Positions 1 through 8,249 of a stretch of 54,990 nucleotides of DNA are shown in pieces. Position 1 is the stretch's first letter; every line of letters starts with the position of its first letter. This DNA is from Pseudomonadota bacterium (lineage in GTDB: Bacteria > Pseudomonadota > Gammaproteobacteria > Burkholderiales > Burkholderiaceae_C), in contig JAEWPH010000070.1 in the NCBI GenBank assembly GCA_023460715.1, positions 1-54,990 of the forward strand. The letters are read 5' to 3'. The translations under genes and the position numbers were made by a program. The notes below the pieces were generated by a model. It saw nothing but the letters and a program-made list of their open reading frames with translations, was not told the DNA's origin and ran no database searches.

Positions 1-687
1 GGCCAGCGCATCGTCCGGCCGGCCGCCCGCCGCGCGCAGCAAGGCCTGCGCGGCATCCGGCGCCACGCCCTGCCCCGCCAGCCACGCGTGCATGGCCGGG
101 GGCTGCGGCCAGACCATGGTGTGGCCCAGGCAGCGGCTGCGGATGGTGGGCAGCAGCTGGTGGGCCGCCTCGGTCGCCAACACGAAGCGCACGTCGCCGG
201 GCGGCTCCTCCAGCGTCTTCAGCAGCGCGTTGGCGGTGACGTGGTTCATCTGCTCGGCGGGATAGACCAGCACCGCCTTGCCGCGGCCGCGGGCCGACGT
301 GCGCTGCGCGAACTCCACCGCATCGCGCATGGCCTCCACCCGGATCTCGCGGCTGGGCTTGCGCTTCTTGTCGTCGATCTCGGCCTGTGCCTTCTCGGGC
401 AGCGGCCAGCCCAGCGCGACCATCTGCGTCTCGGGCATGAGCACGCACAGGTCGGCATGGGCACGCACGTCGATGGCGTGGCAACTGGTGCAGTGGCCGC
501 AGGCGCCGTGGGGCGTGGGCGCCTCGCACAGCCAGGCGCGCACCAGTTCCAGAGCCAGGCGGTACTGGCCCAATCCGGAAGGCCCCTGCAGCAGCCAGGC
601 ATGGCCTCGCTGGGCCAGCAGCTGGTCGCGCTGCGCCGCGATCCAGGGCGCTACGGGCTGCTCCGCCAATGCGGCAGCGTCGCTCAT
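1..687 (-). CDS. holB: DNA polymerase III delta' subunit, C-terminus beyond window
   Basis: Clamp-loader delta' subunit. It works with delta, tau and gamma to open the beta clamp at replication. The 229 visible codons start at the ATG on the complement of 687 and run off the left edge, so the C-terminal part is missing. Visible marks are a P-loop-like segment near residue 35 ([14 protein letters not shown]), a zinc-binding C-x8-C-x2-C-x2-C-type cluster ([18 protein letters not shown], about residues 53-70), and the conserved LLKTLEEPP motif followed by a typical RSRC near residue 190. As in other delta' proteins the P-loop lacks a normal GKT. The start overlaps the tmk stop by ATGA, and mltG-tmk-holB is a common proteobacterial order. 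Identification is firm. Only the length is unknown. Confidence 0.93.
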   Translation of the reverse strand, partial: MSDAAALAEQPVAPWIAAQRDQLLAQRGHAWLLQGPSGLGQYRLALELVRAWLCEAPTPHGACGHCTSCHAIDVRAHADLCVLMPETQMVALGWPLPEKAQAEIDDKKRKPSREIRVEAMRDAVEFAQRTSARGRGKAVLVYPAEQMNHVTANALLKTLEEPPGDVRFVLATEAAHQLLPTIRSRCLGHTMVWPQPPAMHAWLAGQGVAPDAAQALLRAAGGRPDDALA

Positions 688-1370
688 GCCGGCGCCCCGG
701 CAGCCGGTACCAGCCAGCCCCGCTGTACCAGCACGTCGGCCAGTTGCGCCCACACGGCCTCCCGGGGCTGGGCGGCGTCCAGCCGGGCGAACCGCTGGGG
801 CGCGACGGCGGCGCGGTCGGCATAGCCCTGCGCCACACGGGCGAAGAACTCCACCGGCTGGGCCTCGAAGCGGTCGGGCACCCGCGCGCCCGCCAGCCGC
901 TGCGCGGCCACGGCCGGGGGCAGGTCGAACCACAGGGTGAGATCGGGGTTGCGCATCGGGCTGGGCTGCGGGCCCAGGCCGGTCTGGGCCATGCGCTCCA
1001 GGTCCAGCAGCGCGACGGTGTCGAAGCCCCGGCCGGCCCCCTGGTAGGCGAAGGTGGCGTCGGTGAAGCGGTCGCACAGCACGACCTCGCCGCGGGCCAG
1101 GGCCGGCTCGATCACGCAGCGCAGGTGGTCGCGCCGGCCGGCGAAGATGAGCAGCGCCTCGGTCAGCGGGTCCATGGCGTCGTGCAGCAGCAGCGTGCGC
1201 AGCTTTTCGGCCAGCGGCGTTCCGCCGGGCTCGCGCGTGACGACCACGGTGCGGCCCGCGGCCCGCAAGGCATGCGCCAGCCCGTCGATGTGCGAGGACT
1301 TGCCCGCACCGTCGATGCCTTCGAACGTGATGAACAGCCCGCGCTCGGCGGGTGCTTGCTCCAATGCCAT
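684..1370 (-). CDS. tmk: Thymidylate kinase
   Basis: Phosphorylates dTMP to dTDP in the cytoplasm for DNA synthesis. The protein is 228 aa, normal for the family. The Walker A loop is at residues 17-26 ([10 protein letters not shown]), followed by the dTMP-binding TREPGGTP motif near residue 45 and the [16 protein letters not shown] segment near residue 98. I start at the ATG on the complement of 1370. A much longer upstream reading in the same frame runs through mltG in the wrong frame and is not credible. The stop overlaps the holB start (ATGA), which implies translational coupling. mltG ends 65 bases upstream. Confidence 0.95.
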   Translation of the reverse strand: MALEQAPAERGLFITFEGIDGAGKSSHIDGLAHALRAAGRTVVVTREPGGTPLAEKLRTLLLHDAMDPLTEALLIFAGRRDHLRCVIEPALARGEVVLCDRFTDATFAYQGAGRGFDTVALLDLERMAQTGLGPQPSPMRNPDLTLWFDLPPAVAAQRLAGARVPDRFEAQPVEFFARVAQGYADRAAVAPQRFARLDAAQPREAVWAQLADVLVQRGWLVPAAGAPA

Positions 1371-1435
1371 CGACGTTCCTGTTCCTGTGGATTCCGGTGA
1401 ATGAAAGAGAGGGGCCGCCGTCTGCGCGCGTCCCG

Positions 1436-2479
1436 TCATGGGCCGCCGCGCTGGTAGCGGTTGACGGCCCGGTTGTGTTCGTCCAGCGTGGGGCTGAAAT
1501 GGCTGGTGCCATCGCCGCGCGACACGAAATACAGCGCCTTGGTCTGCTCCGGCTGCACCGCTGCCAGCAGCGAGGCCTTGCCCGGCATGGCGATAGGCGT
1601 CGGCGGCAGGCCGCCCCGCGTGTAGGTGTTCCAAGGCGTGTCGGTCTGCAGGTCCCGCCGGCGCAGGTTGCCGTCGAACTTCTCGCCCATGCCGTAGATC
1701 ACCGTCGGGTCGGTCTGCAGCAGCATGCCGATGCGCAGCCGGTTGGTGAACACCCCGGCGATCTGCGCGCGGTCGGCGGCGCGGCCGGTTTCCTTCTCGA
1801 CGATGCTGGCCAGGATCAGCGCCTCGTCGGCATTCTTGAGCGGCGTGTCCGCGGCCCGCTGCGCCCAGGCGGCCTCCAGCCGCTTGTCCATGGCATGCAG
1901 CGCGCGGCGCAGCAGGGCGAGGTCGCTCGTGCCCTTGGCGTAGTTGTAGGTATCCGGAAAGAACCGACCTTCCGCCGCGACGCCCGGACGGCCCAGCGCC
2001 TGCATGAGGGCGGCCTCGGTCATGTCGCGGGTCTCGGGCTTGAGCTGGTCTTCGCGCGCCAGGGCCTGGCGTACCTGGCGAAAGGTCCAGCCTTCGACCA
2101 ACGTCAGGGCGCGCAGGGCTTCCTCGCCACGCACCAGCATCTGCAGCAGCCCGCGCGGCGTGGTGCCTACCGCGATCTCGTAGTTGCCCGCCTTGATGAG
2201 CCGGTCCTGGCCCGAGAAGCGGAACCAGGCATAGAGCACGCGCGCATCCAGCCCCACGCCCGCCTCGACCACGGCACGCGCCACGCCGCGCGGCGTGGTG
2301 CCGGGGTCGATGACCAGCTCCAGCGGCTGGTTGGCGGGCACGCCGGCGCGCGGGCGCACGGGCATGGGCTCGTGCAGCCACCAGAAGGCCACGGCCCCTG
2401 CCGTCAGCACCATCACCAATACCAATGCGAGAAATCGACGCACAACCCTGCTGCCTGTGTGAATGGAACCGGGCATCAT
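1436..2479 (-). CDS. mltG: Endolytic murein transglycosylase MltG
   Basis: Inner-membrane lytic transglycosylase (YceG family) that cleaves nascent peptidoglycan and helps set glycan strand length. The protein has an N-terminal transmembrane helix (about residues 14-33, [20 protein letters not shown]) and a LysM-like segment. The catalytic domain carries [11 protein letters not shown] (catalytic Glu) around residue 225 and the later [10 protein letters not shown] and TPYNT-like ([16 protein letters not shown]) motifs. The start is uncertain. The ATG at 2479 has no ribosome site and sits 9 bases from the ygfZ ATG. A GTG at the complement of 2443 would start directly before RRFLALV and gives 335 aa. 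I think the GTG start is at least as likely. First gene of the mltG-tmk-holB run. Confidence 0.92.
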   Translation of the reverse strand: MMPGSIHTGSRVVRRFLALVLVMVLTAGAVAFWWLHEPMPVRPRAGVPANQPLELVIDPGTTPRGVARAVVEAGVGLDARVLYAWFRFSGQDRLIKAGNYEIAVGTTPRGLLQMLVRGEEALRALTLVEGWTFRQVRQALAREDQLKPETRDMTEAALMQALGRPGVAAEGRFFPDTYNYAKGTSDLALLRRALHAMDKRLEAAWAQRAADTPLKNADEALILASIVEKETGRAADRAQIAGVFTNRLRIGMLLQTDPTVIYGMGEKFDGNLRRRDLQTDTPWNTYTRGGLPPTPIAMPGKASLLAAVQPEQTKALYFVSRGDGTSHFSPTLDEHNRAVNRYQRGGP

Positions 2480-2488
2480 AATTCAGCC

Positions 2489-3409
2489 ATGACCACCACC
2501 CTGCCTGTGCCGCTGGACGGCGTGACCCCTCCTCTGACGCACCTGGGCGTGATCCGTGTCGAAGGCGAAGAAGCCGCCAAATTCCTGCACGGCCAGCTCA
2601 CCCAGGACTTCGCCCTGCTGGGGCTGGACCAGGCCCGCCTGGCGGGCTTTCTCTCGGCCAAGGGCCGCATGCAGGCCAGCTTCATCGGCTTCAAGCGCAG
2701 CGCCTCCGAGGTGCTGCTGGTGTGCTCGGCCGACCTGCTGGCGCCCACGCTCAAGCGCCTGTCCATGTTCGTGCTGCGCACGAAGGCCAAGCTGACCGAC
2801 GCCAGCGCCGACTTCACCCTGCGCGGCCTGGCCGGCAGGGCGGCCCCGGCAGAGCGCGCGCCCTGGGCCAAGGCCGACGCAGGCGCCGCCAGCGTGGTGC
2901 AGCTCTACCCGGCCGACGTCCAGGCGCGTGCCCTGTGGGTGGCGCCGGCCGGCACGCCGGCGCCGGAGGGCGCCGAGCTGCCGCTCGAAGCCTGGCGCTG
3001 GAGCGAGGTGCGCAGCGGCGTCGCCACGCTGACCGCGCCGTTGGTCGAGGCCTTCGTGCCGCAGATGCTCAACTACGAGTCCGTCGGCGGCGTGAACTTC
3101 AAGAAGGGCTGCTACCCCGGCCAGGAGGTGGTGGCCCGCAGCCAGTTCCGCGGCACCCTCAAGCGCCGCACCTACCTGGCCCATTCAGTGGAGGACATGC
3201 CCGTCGGCGCCGAGGTGTTCGCCGAGGGCGATGCCGAACAACCCGTGGGCACCGTCGTTCAGACCGCGCCGGCACCCACTGGCGGCGTGGACCTGCTGGT
3301 GTCCATGCAGATCAGCGCTGCAGACGCCACACGCCTGAACGCCGTGCGTGCCGACGGACCCGCGCTGGCGTTGCTGCCCCTGCCCTACGCGCTGCTCGAC
3401 GACATCTGA
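2489..3409 (+). CDS. ygfZ: Folate-binding YgfZ/GcvT-like Fe-S assembly protein
   Basis: A 306-aa GcvT-fold protein that uses tetrahydrofolate and supports maturation or repair of some Fe-S enzymes. The family signature K-G-C-Y-x-G-Q-E is present at about residues 206-213 (KGCYPGQE), including the key cysteine. The N-terminus carries the expected FLHGQLTQD segment. The ATG at 2489 is chosen because the upstream in-frame extension is antisense to mltG and lacks family similarity. It diverges from mltG with about 9-45 bases between starts, so the two promoters must lie inside each other's 5' coding regions. Convergent with the Bug-protein gene on its right. Confidence 0.93.
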   Translation: MTTTLPVPLDGVTPPLTHLGVIRVEGEEAAKFLHGQLTQDFALLGLDQARLAGFLSAKGRMQASFIGFKRSASEVLLVCSADLLAPTLKRLSMFVLRTKAKLTDASADFTLRGLAGRAAPAERAPWAKADAGAASVVQLYPADVQARALWVAPAGTPAPEGAELPLEAWRWSEVRSGVATLTAPLVEAFVPQMLNYESVGGVNFKKGCYPGQEVVARSQFRGTLKRRTYLAHSVEDMPVGAEVFAEGDAEQPVGTVVQTAPAPTGGVDLLVSMQISAADATRLNAVRADGPALALLPLPYALLDDI

Positions 3410-3454
3410 GTACCACCCGGCACGCGGCCGGGCCGCCCGGTCGCCCGGGCGCTG

Positions 3455-4432
3455 TCATTCCGGCTGGATGCCGGCTTCCTTGACGACCCGGCCCCACTTG
3501 GCCAGGTCCGACTTGATGACTGCGGCGTACTCCGCCGGCGTGCCGCCCTGCACTTCGATGCCGGCGCCTTCGAGCTTGCTGCGGACATCGGGCAGCTTCA
3601 ACGCGGCGTTGATCTCGGCGTTGAGCCGGTTGACGATGGCCTTGGGCGTGCCGGCCGGCGCGAGGAAGCCGCCGTTGGTATTCGCGTCGTAGCCCTTCAG
3701 ACCCTGCTCGGCCGCCGTGGGCACCTCCGGCAGCGACCTGGACCGCTGCTGCGTGGAGACCGCCACGGCCTTCACCGTCCCGGCCTTCACATGGGCCTGG
3801 ATGGCGCTGATGGTGTCGATGTAGAGCGCCGTGCGGCCGGCCAGCAGATCGGGGTGGGCGGCGGAGGAGCCCTTGTAGGGCACCAGCAGGATGTTGGCGC
3901 CGCTGGCGAGGCGGAACATCTCCGCCGCCATCTCCTGCGCACTGCCCCGGCCCGAGGTGGCGACCTTGGCCTCGTCCGGATGGGCCTTCATCCAGGTGAT
4001 CAGCTCGGGCAGCGTCTTGGCGGGCACCTGCGGCGCCACGGCGAACACCAGCGGCACCTCGTGCGTGTAGACGATGGGCTCGAAGCTCTTCTCAGGGTCC
4101 CATCCCAGGTTCTTGAACAGGAACTTGTTGATGTTGTGGCTGCCCCCGACCACGCCGATGGTGTAGCCGTCGGGCGGCGACTTGGCGAGCACATCGGTGC
4201 CCAGGTTATTGGATGCGCCGGGCTTGTTTTCGATGATCACCGGCTGCCCCATGGACATCGCCATCTTGTCGCCCACCACACGCGCCAGCGTGTCGATGGC
4301 GCCGCCCGGCGGGGCCGGCACGATGATCTTGATGGCCCGGCTGGGATACGCCGCCTGGGCTGAGGCGAGCGCGGGGGCGACGGCCAGGGCCGCGCCCAGG
4401 GCAAGGGTCTTGAAGAGAACGACGGATTTCAT
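3455..4432 (-). CDS. Bug-family (TctC-like) periplasmic substrate-binding protein
   Basis: A 325-aa extracytoplasmic solute receptor of the tripartite tricarboxylate transporter family. These proteins bind small carboxylates, often with no transporter genes nearby. The signal peptide ends at ALASA-QAAYP, and the mature start YPSRAIKIIVPAPPGGAIDT followed by GQPVIIENKPGA is diagnostic. The ATG at the complement of 4432 follows an AGGAG eight or so bases upstream. It is the last gene of a five-gene minus-strand operon with an SDR, an FAH-family enzyme, another Bug protein and a hydroxyacid dehydrogenase. No TctA or TctB membrane genes are visible. The ligand cannot be read from sequence. A carboxylate processed by its neighbours is an inference. 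Confidence 0.9.
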   Translation of the reverse strand: MKSVVLFKTLALGAALAVAPALASAQAAYPSRAIKIIVPAPPGGAIDTLARVVGDKMAMSMGQPVIIENKPGASNNLGTDVLAKSPPDGYTIGVVGGSHNINKFLFKNLGWDPEKSFEPIVYTHEVPLVFAVAPQVPAKTLPELITWMKAHPDEAKVATSGRGSAQEMAAEMFRLASGANILLVPYKGSSAAHPDLLAGRTALYIDTISAIQAHVKAGTVKAVAVSTQQRSRSLPEVPTAAEQGLKGYDANTNGGFLAPAGTPKAIVNRLNAEINAALKLPDVRSKLEGAGIEVQGGTPAEYAAVIKSDLAKWGRVVKEAGIQPE

Positions 4433-4487
4433 GCTTTGTCTCCTGGTGGATGCAGGTGTCTCCTGCGGTTTATGTCTCTGGCCGGGT

Positions 4488-5267
4488 TCAGCCGCGGCCG
4501 ACGAACGGCATGGCGCTGGCCATCACCGTCATCCGCAGCACGTTGGCCTCGGGCGGAAGCGCGGCAATGTGCCGCACGGCATCGGCCACATGGCTGGCGG
4601 CCATCATGGGTTCGGGCGCCACACTGCCGTTGGCCTGCAGCACGCCGCGCGTCATGCGCTCTGACAGCTCGGTCAGCGCATTGCCGATGTCGATCTGGCT
4701 GGCCACGATGCCGTAGGCCCGGCCGTCCAGCGCGATGGCCTTGGTCAGCCCGGTCACCGCGTGCTTGCTGGCCGTGTACGGCGCCGTGAACGGCCGCGGC
4801 GCGTGGGCAGAAATCGATCCGTTGTTGATGATCCGCCCGCCCTGCGGCTGCTGGCGCCGCATCAGGCCGAAGGCAGCCCGGGCGCACAGGAACACGCCGG
4901 TCACATTGGTGTTGATCACGCTGAACCATTTGTCCAGCGGCAGCTCGTCCATCGGCACGGCGGGTGCATTCACGCCGGCGTTGTTGAACAGCAGATCCAG
5001 CCGCCCCCAGCGCCGCTCGATCGCGTCGAACAGCGCCTGCACGCTTTCCGGGTTGGTGACATCGGTCGGCACGGCCATCGCCGTCTGGCCGCGCGCGGTG
5101 GCCTCGGCGACCAATTGGTCCAGCGGCTCGGGGCGGCGCCCGGCCAGCACGACGGTCCAGCCGTCGCCGAGCAGCCCCAGGGCGACCGCCCGGCCGATAC
5201 CGCTGCCGGCACCGGTCACGAGGGCGATGCGCGGCGGACGCGAGGAGGATGGAGAAGAGAGGTTCAA
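4488..5267 (-). CDS. SDR-family NAD(P)-dependent oxidoreductase
   Basis: A 259-aa classical short-chain dehydrogenase/reductase. The cofactor loop TGAGSGIG is near residue 19 and NNAG near residue 95. The catalytic Ser (NNGSISA) is near residue 149, with Y-x-x-x-K (YTASK) about 15 residues later. There is no ATG at the expected N-terminus. The best start is a TTG at the complement of 5267, preceded by GGAG with an 8-base spacer. The next Val or Met would cut into the Rossmann loop. It lies 21 bases after the FAH-family gene and 55 before the Bug gene, so it is probably co-transcribed. The substrate is unknown. Context suggests oxidation of a hydroxy acid or alcohol in the same catabolic route. 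Confidence 0.88.
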   Translation of the reverse strand: MNLSSPSSSRPPRIALVTGAGSGIGRAVALGLLGDGWTVVLAGRRPEPLDQLVAEATARGQTAMAVPTDVTNPESVQALFDAIERRWGRLDLLFNNAGVNAPAVPMDELPLDKWFSVINTNVTGVFLCARAAFGLMRRQQPQGGRIINNGSISAHAPRPFTAPYTASKHAVTGLTKAIALDGRAYGIVASQIDIGNALTELSERMTRGVLQANGSVAPEPMMAASHVADAVRHIAALPPEANVLRMTVMASAMPFVGRG

Positions 5268-5288
5268 GACAGGGCTCCAGTAAGGGAA

Positions 5289-5984
5289 TCACGAAGAGGT
5301 GGCGGTGACGTCCATGGCCAGTTCGCCGATGCCGTCCACACCGGCCCGCACGCTGTCGCCGGGGTGCAGCACGTCGACGCCGGCCGGCGTGCCCGTGAAG
5401 ACCAGATCGCCCGGCGCGAGAGTGACCGAACGGGACAGCATGGCGATCAGCTCGGCCACCGGCCATAGCAGCTGCGCCACGTCCGACCGCTGCCGCTCCA
5501 CGCCGTTGACCGTCAGCCAGATGGCGCCGCTGCGGGGGTGGCCGCAGCGTGCGGTCGGCACCAGCGGGGTACACGGTGCGGAATGGTCGAAGGCCTTGGC
5601 CGGCTCCCAGGGGCCGCCGGCTGCCTTGGCCTGCCGCTGCAGGTCGCGCCGGGTCATGTCCAGCCCCACGGCGTAGCCCCAGACGTGGCCGGCTTCGGCC
5701 CGTGCGGGATCGATGCCGCGCCCGCCCTGGCCGATGGCCACCACCAGCTCCACCTCGTGGCAGAACTCGGTGGTCTGCGGCGGGCAGTGCAAGGCCCCCT
5801 GGGCCGGCACGACGGCACTGGCGGGCTTCATGAACCACGCGGGCATCTCCGCCGGACGCGGCTCGCCCGCGCTCCAGGCGTAGTTGCGCCCGATGCAGAA
5901 CACCCGGCCCACGGGAAACCGTGCGCTGCTGCCGGCCACCGCCAGGGTGACGGGGGCGGGCACGGGAATGGCGAAAGACGTCAT
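5289..5984 (-). CDS. Fumarylacetoacetate hydrolase (FAH/FAHD1) family enzyme
   Basis: A 231-aa cytoplasmic enzyme of the FAH fold, the size of FAHD1-type acylpyruvases and oxaloacetate decarboxylases rather than full FAH. Visible signatures are FCIGRNY near residue 29, the metal-binding EFCHEVEL (H-E-x-E) near residue 71, a metal-coordinating Asp in VGLDMTRRDLQ, and the C-terminal GDLVFTGTPAGV near residue 197. The ATG at the complement of 5984 has AGGAG nine bases upstream. It probably cleaves a C-C bond in a 2-oxo acid intermediate (acylpyruvate hydrolase, or oxaloacetate or keto-acid decarboxylase). The exact reaction is not decidable from sequence. It sits in the five-gene operon between the second Bug protein and the SDR. 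Confidence 0.88.
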   Translation of the reverse strand: MTSFAIPVPAPVTLAVAGSSARFPVGRVFCIGRNYAWSAGEPRPAEMPAWFMKPASAVVPAQGALHCPPQTTEFCHEVELVVAIGQGGRGIDPARAEAGHVWGYAVGLDMTRRDLQRQAKAAGGPWEPAKAFDHSAPCTPLVPTARCGHPRSGAIWLTVNGVERQRSDVAQLLWPVAELIAMLSRSVTLAPGDLVFTGTPAGVDVLHPGDSVRAGVDGIGELAMDVTATSS

Positions 5985-6069
5985 GCAGACAGCTCCTGCG
6001 GCAAGCGGGTGCGGAACGAACGAACGGACGGACGGACGGAGGCGGTGCGAACCGGGCCCAGGGCGCGGC

Positions 6070-7068
6070 TCAGTCGACGGTGATCTTGCGGCTGCGGATG
6101 ATCTGCGCGTAGCGCGCGCGGTCGTCCTTGATCAGCTTGGCGAATTCCGGGGGTGTCGTCGTGCGGGGCACACCGCCCAGCGCCGCGAACCGCGCCTTCA
6201 CCGCCTCGTCCGCCATCACGGCGCGCACGTCGGCGGCGATCTTCTGCACCAGTTCCGGCGGTGTGCCGCCCGGCGCCAGCACGCCGATCCACGAGATGGC
6301 GTTGAAGCCGGGCAAGGCGCCTTCCGCCAGCGTGGGCACGTCGGGGAAGGCCGCCACGCGCTTGTCGCCGGTGACGGCCAGAGCCCGCAGCTTGCCGGCC
6401 TTGATGTGGCCCGAGGCCTCCAGCACCGTCATGAACGACAGCTGCACATGGCCGGCCAGCAGGTCGGCGATGGCCGGGCCGCCGCCGCGGTAGGGCACGT
6501 GGAGGATGAATGTCCCGCTCTGGTCCTTGAACAGCTCGGCCGCCAGGTGCGGCGCGCCGCCGGCGCCGGAGCTGCTGTAGGTGAGCGAGCCTGGCTGGGC
6601 CTTGGCCAGCGCGATGAACTCGGCCGGCGTGCGCGCCTGCACGCTGGGGTGGACCATCATCGCCAGCGGCAGTTCGGCCAGCAGGGTGATGGGAGCGAAG
6701 GCCGTGTCGGCGTCATAGGGCAGCTTGGGGTACAGCGACGGGTTGATGGCCTGCGTGCCGATGTTGCCCAGCAACAGCGTGTAGCCGTCCGGCTTGGCCT
6801 TGGCCACATAGTCGGCGCCGATCTGTCCTGCGGCGCCGCCCTTGTTGTCCACCACCACCGTCTGGCCCCAACGCCGGCCCAGTTGCTCGGCCAGCAGCCG
6901 GGCACCCGTGTCGGTGCCCCCACCAGGGGGGAACGGCACGACGAGCGTGACCGGCTTGGACGGAAAGGCCGGGGCCGGGGCCGAGGCCTGGGCCCAAACC
7001 GGCGCGACTGCGCCAAGGGCCGCGGCCAGAGCCAGCGCGCGGATGAGGATGGAACGTCGTTGGGTCAT
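6070..7068 (-). CDS. Bug-family (TctC-like) periplasmic substrate-binding protein
   Basis: A 332-aa solute receptor, second of two in this operon. It has a signal peptide with an A-rich core (LALAAALGAVAPVWAQA). Then come FPSKPVTLVVPFPPGGGTDT, GQTVVVDNKGGAAG and the VPYRGGGPAIADLLAGHV segment typical of Bug proteins. The ATG at the complement of 7068 is preceded by GGAGACAAGAC, a good ribosome site, nearly the same leader as the other Bug gene at 4432. The two Bug proteins are clearly diverged from each other, so they probably bind different ligands or work under different conditions. No membrane partner is encoded nearby. Ligand unknown. Confidence 0.9.
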   Translation of the reverse strand: MTQRRSILIRALALAAALGAVAPVWAQASAPAPAFPSKPVTLVVPFPPGGGTDTGARLLAEQLGRRWGQTVVVDNKGGAAGQIGADYVAKAKPDGYTLLLGNIGTQAINPSLYPKLPYDADTAFAPITLLAELPLAMMVHPSVQARTPAEFIALAKAQPGSLTYSSSGAGGAPHLAAELFKDQSGTFILHVPYRGGGPAIADLLAGHVQLSFMTVLEASGHIKAGKLRALAVTGDKRVAAFPDVPTLAEGALPGFNAISWIGVLAPGGTPPELVQKIAADVRAVMADEAVKARFAALGGVPRTTTPPEFAKLIKDDRARYAQIIRSRKITVD

Positions 7069-7183
7069 GTCTTGTCTCCGTTGTCGTTGTGTGGTCTTCG
7101 TTCAAGCAGTGCCCTCCCCTGCGCCGCACCTGTGTCCGGCTTGTGCGCAGGGGTGGGCGGCACGCGGCCGCCAGGCCGCGCGC

Positions 7184-8137
7184 TCAGGTCGTCAGGCTCA
7201 TCGCGGGGCGTTCGCCCGCCAGGGCCTGGGCCACGCTGGCGAGCACCATGTCGGCCATGGCCGCACGGGTCTCCCAGGTGGCGCTGGCGCGGTGGGCCTG
7301 TAGCGTCACGGCATCGGACTGGCGCAGGGCCAGGGGCACGCGCGGCTCGTCCACGAACACATCCAGTCCAGCCCCGGCGATGCGCCCGGCCGTGACCGCA
7401 GCGGCCAGGTCCGCCTCGTTGACCAGCCGCCCGCGGGCCACGTTCACCAGGAAGCCGCTGGGGCCCAGGGCATCGAGCACTGCCGCGTTGACGATGCCCT
7501 CGGCCTGGTCCGCCGCTGCACAGAGCACCAGCGCGTCCGACTCCTGGGCCAGCTCCAGCAGGGTCGGTACGAAGGGATGGGCGATGTCGTCCATGGCGCG
7601 CAGATCGGTGTAGCGGATCGGGCAGCCGAAGGCCGCCGCGCGCACCGCCACGGCCCGCCCCACCCGGCCCATGCCCACGATGCCCACGCGCATGCCGCTG
7701 AAGCGACGCGCCAGCGGAATGGCGCTGGGCTGCGGGTACAGCTCCCACTGGCCGTCCCGCACGAAGCGGTCGCCCGCGCACAGGTTGCGGCAGGCGGCGA
7801 TCAGCAGGCCGATGGCCAGGTCGGCCACGTCTTCGGTCAGCGCGCCCAGCGTGGCCGTGACCGGCAGGCCGCGGGTGCGGCAGTAGGCCAGGTCCACGGC
7901 ATCGGTGCCGACACCATTCACGGCCACCACCTTCAGCGCGGGCAGCTGCTCCAGCATGGGGCGGGAGATGCCGGTATGCCCGCCCGTGATCACCGCCTCG
8001 ATGCTGCTGCCGTACTCACGCAGCCACGCCTCGGGGTCGGCGATCTCGAAGTACTTGTGCACCTCGTACAGCGCTGCCAACTGATCGTTGGCAGCGGGAA
8101 TGAGGATGGGATTGAGTTGGAGGATGCGAGGCTTCAT
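7184..8137 (-). CDS. D-isomer-specific 2-hydroxyacid dehydrogenase
   Basis: A 317-aa NAD(P)-dependent enzyme interconverting 2-oxo acids and D-2-hydroxy acids, probably the glyoxylate/hydroxypyruvate reductase branch. The N-terminal catalytic domain is followed by the nucleotide loop GMRVGIVGMGRVGRA near residue 148. Catalytic residues are the Arg in NVARGRLVNE (near 232), the Glu in DVFVDEP (near 262) and the His in QAHRASAT (near 281). The start at the complement of 8137 lacks a strong ribosome site but matches the family N-terminus. It is the first gene of the minus-strand operon and is transcribed away from the citrate-synthase-like gene across an AT-rich 112-base region holding a palindrome. 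Confidence 0.92.
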   Translation of the reverse strand: MKPRILQLNPILIPAANDQLAALYEVHKYFEIADPEAWLREYGSSIEAVITGGHTGISRPMLEQLPALKVVAVNGVGTDAVDLAYCRTRGLPVTATLGALTEDVADLAIGLLIAACRNLCAGDRFVRDGQWELYPQPSAIPLARRFSGMRVGIVGMGRVGRAVAVRAAAFGCPIRYTDLRAMDDIAHPFVPTLLELAQESDALVLCAAADQAEGIVNAAVLDALGPSGFLVNVARGRLVNEADLAAAVTAGRIAGAGLDVFVDEPRVPLALRQSDAVTLQAHRASATWETRAAMADMVLASVAQALAGERPAMSLTT

Positions 8138-8185
8138 GGCGTGCGATACAGGTCAGCAGGAGCGATGGACGCATCCTAATTAACA

Positions 8186-8222
8186 GTTGACCAATCAAGC
8201 AATATTGATCTATAAAATCAAC
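8186..8222. promoter_or_regulatory. Palindromic operator-like site in a divergent promoter
   Basis: An inner palindrome ATCAA-6-TTGAT (8194-8198 and 8205-8209) fills the spacer between the -35 and -10 boxes of the promoter above. An outer pair GTTGA (8186-8190) and TCAAC (8218-8222) is arranged around the same centre region. Four related half-sites around one promoter suggest binding of a dimer or tetramer that would block polymerase. The natural candidate is the DNA-binding domain encoded by the gene it precedes. The role is inferred. The symmetry is read directly. Confidence 0.5.
8187..8216 (+). promoter_or_regulatory. Sigma-70 promoter for the citrate-synthase-like gene
   Basis: TTGACC (8187-8192) and TATAAA (8211-8216) are spaced by 18 bases. 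This predicts transcription starting near 8222 and a leader of about 28 bases to the ATG at 8250. It is the clearest promoter in this part of the window and lies in a locally AT-rich stretch. Confidence 0.6.
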
Positions 8223-8249
8223 ATATATTTTTGTGAAAGCCTCCGGACC

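Noticed and set aside
3410..3454. GC-rich inverted segments between ygfZ and the Bug gene as a terminator
   Set aside because: The pairing is ambiguous and no T run follows on either strand.
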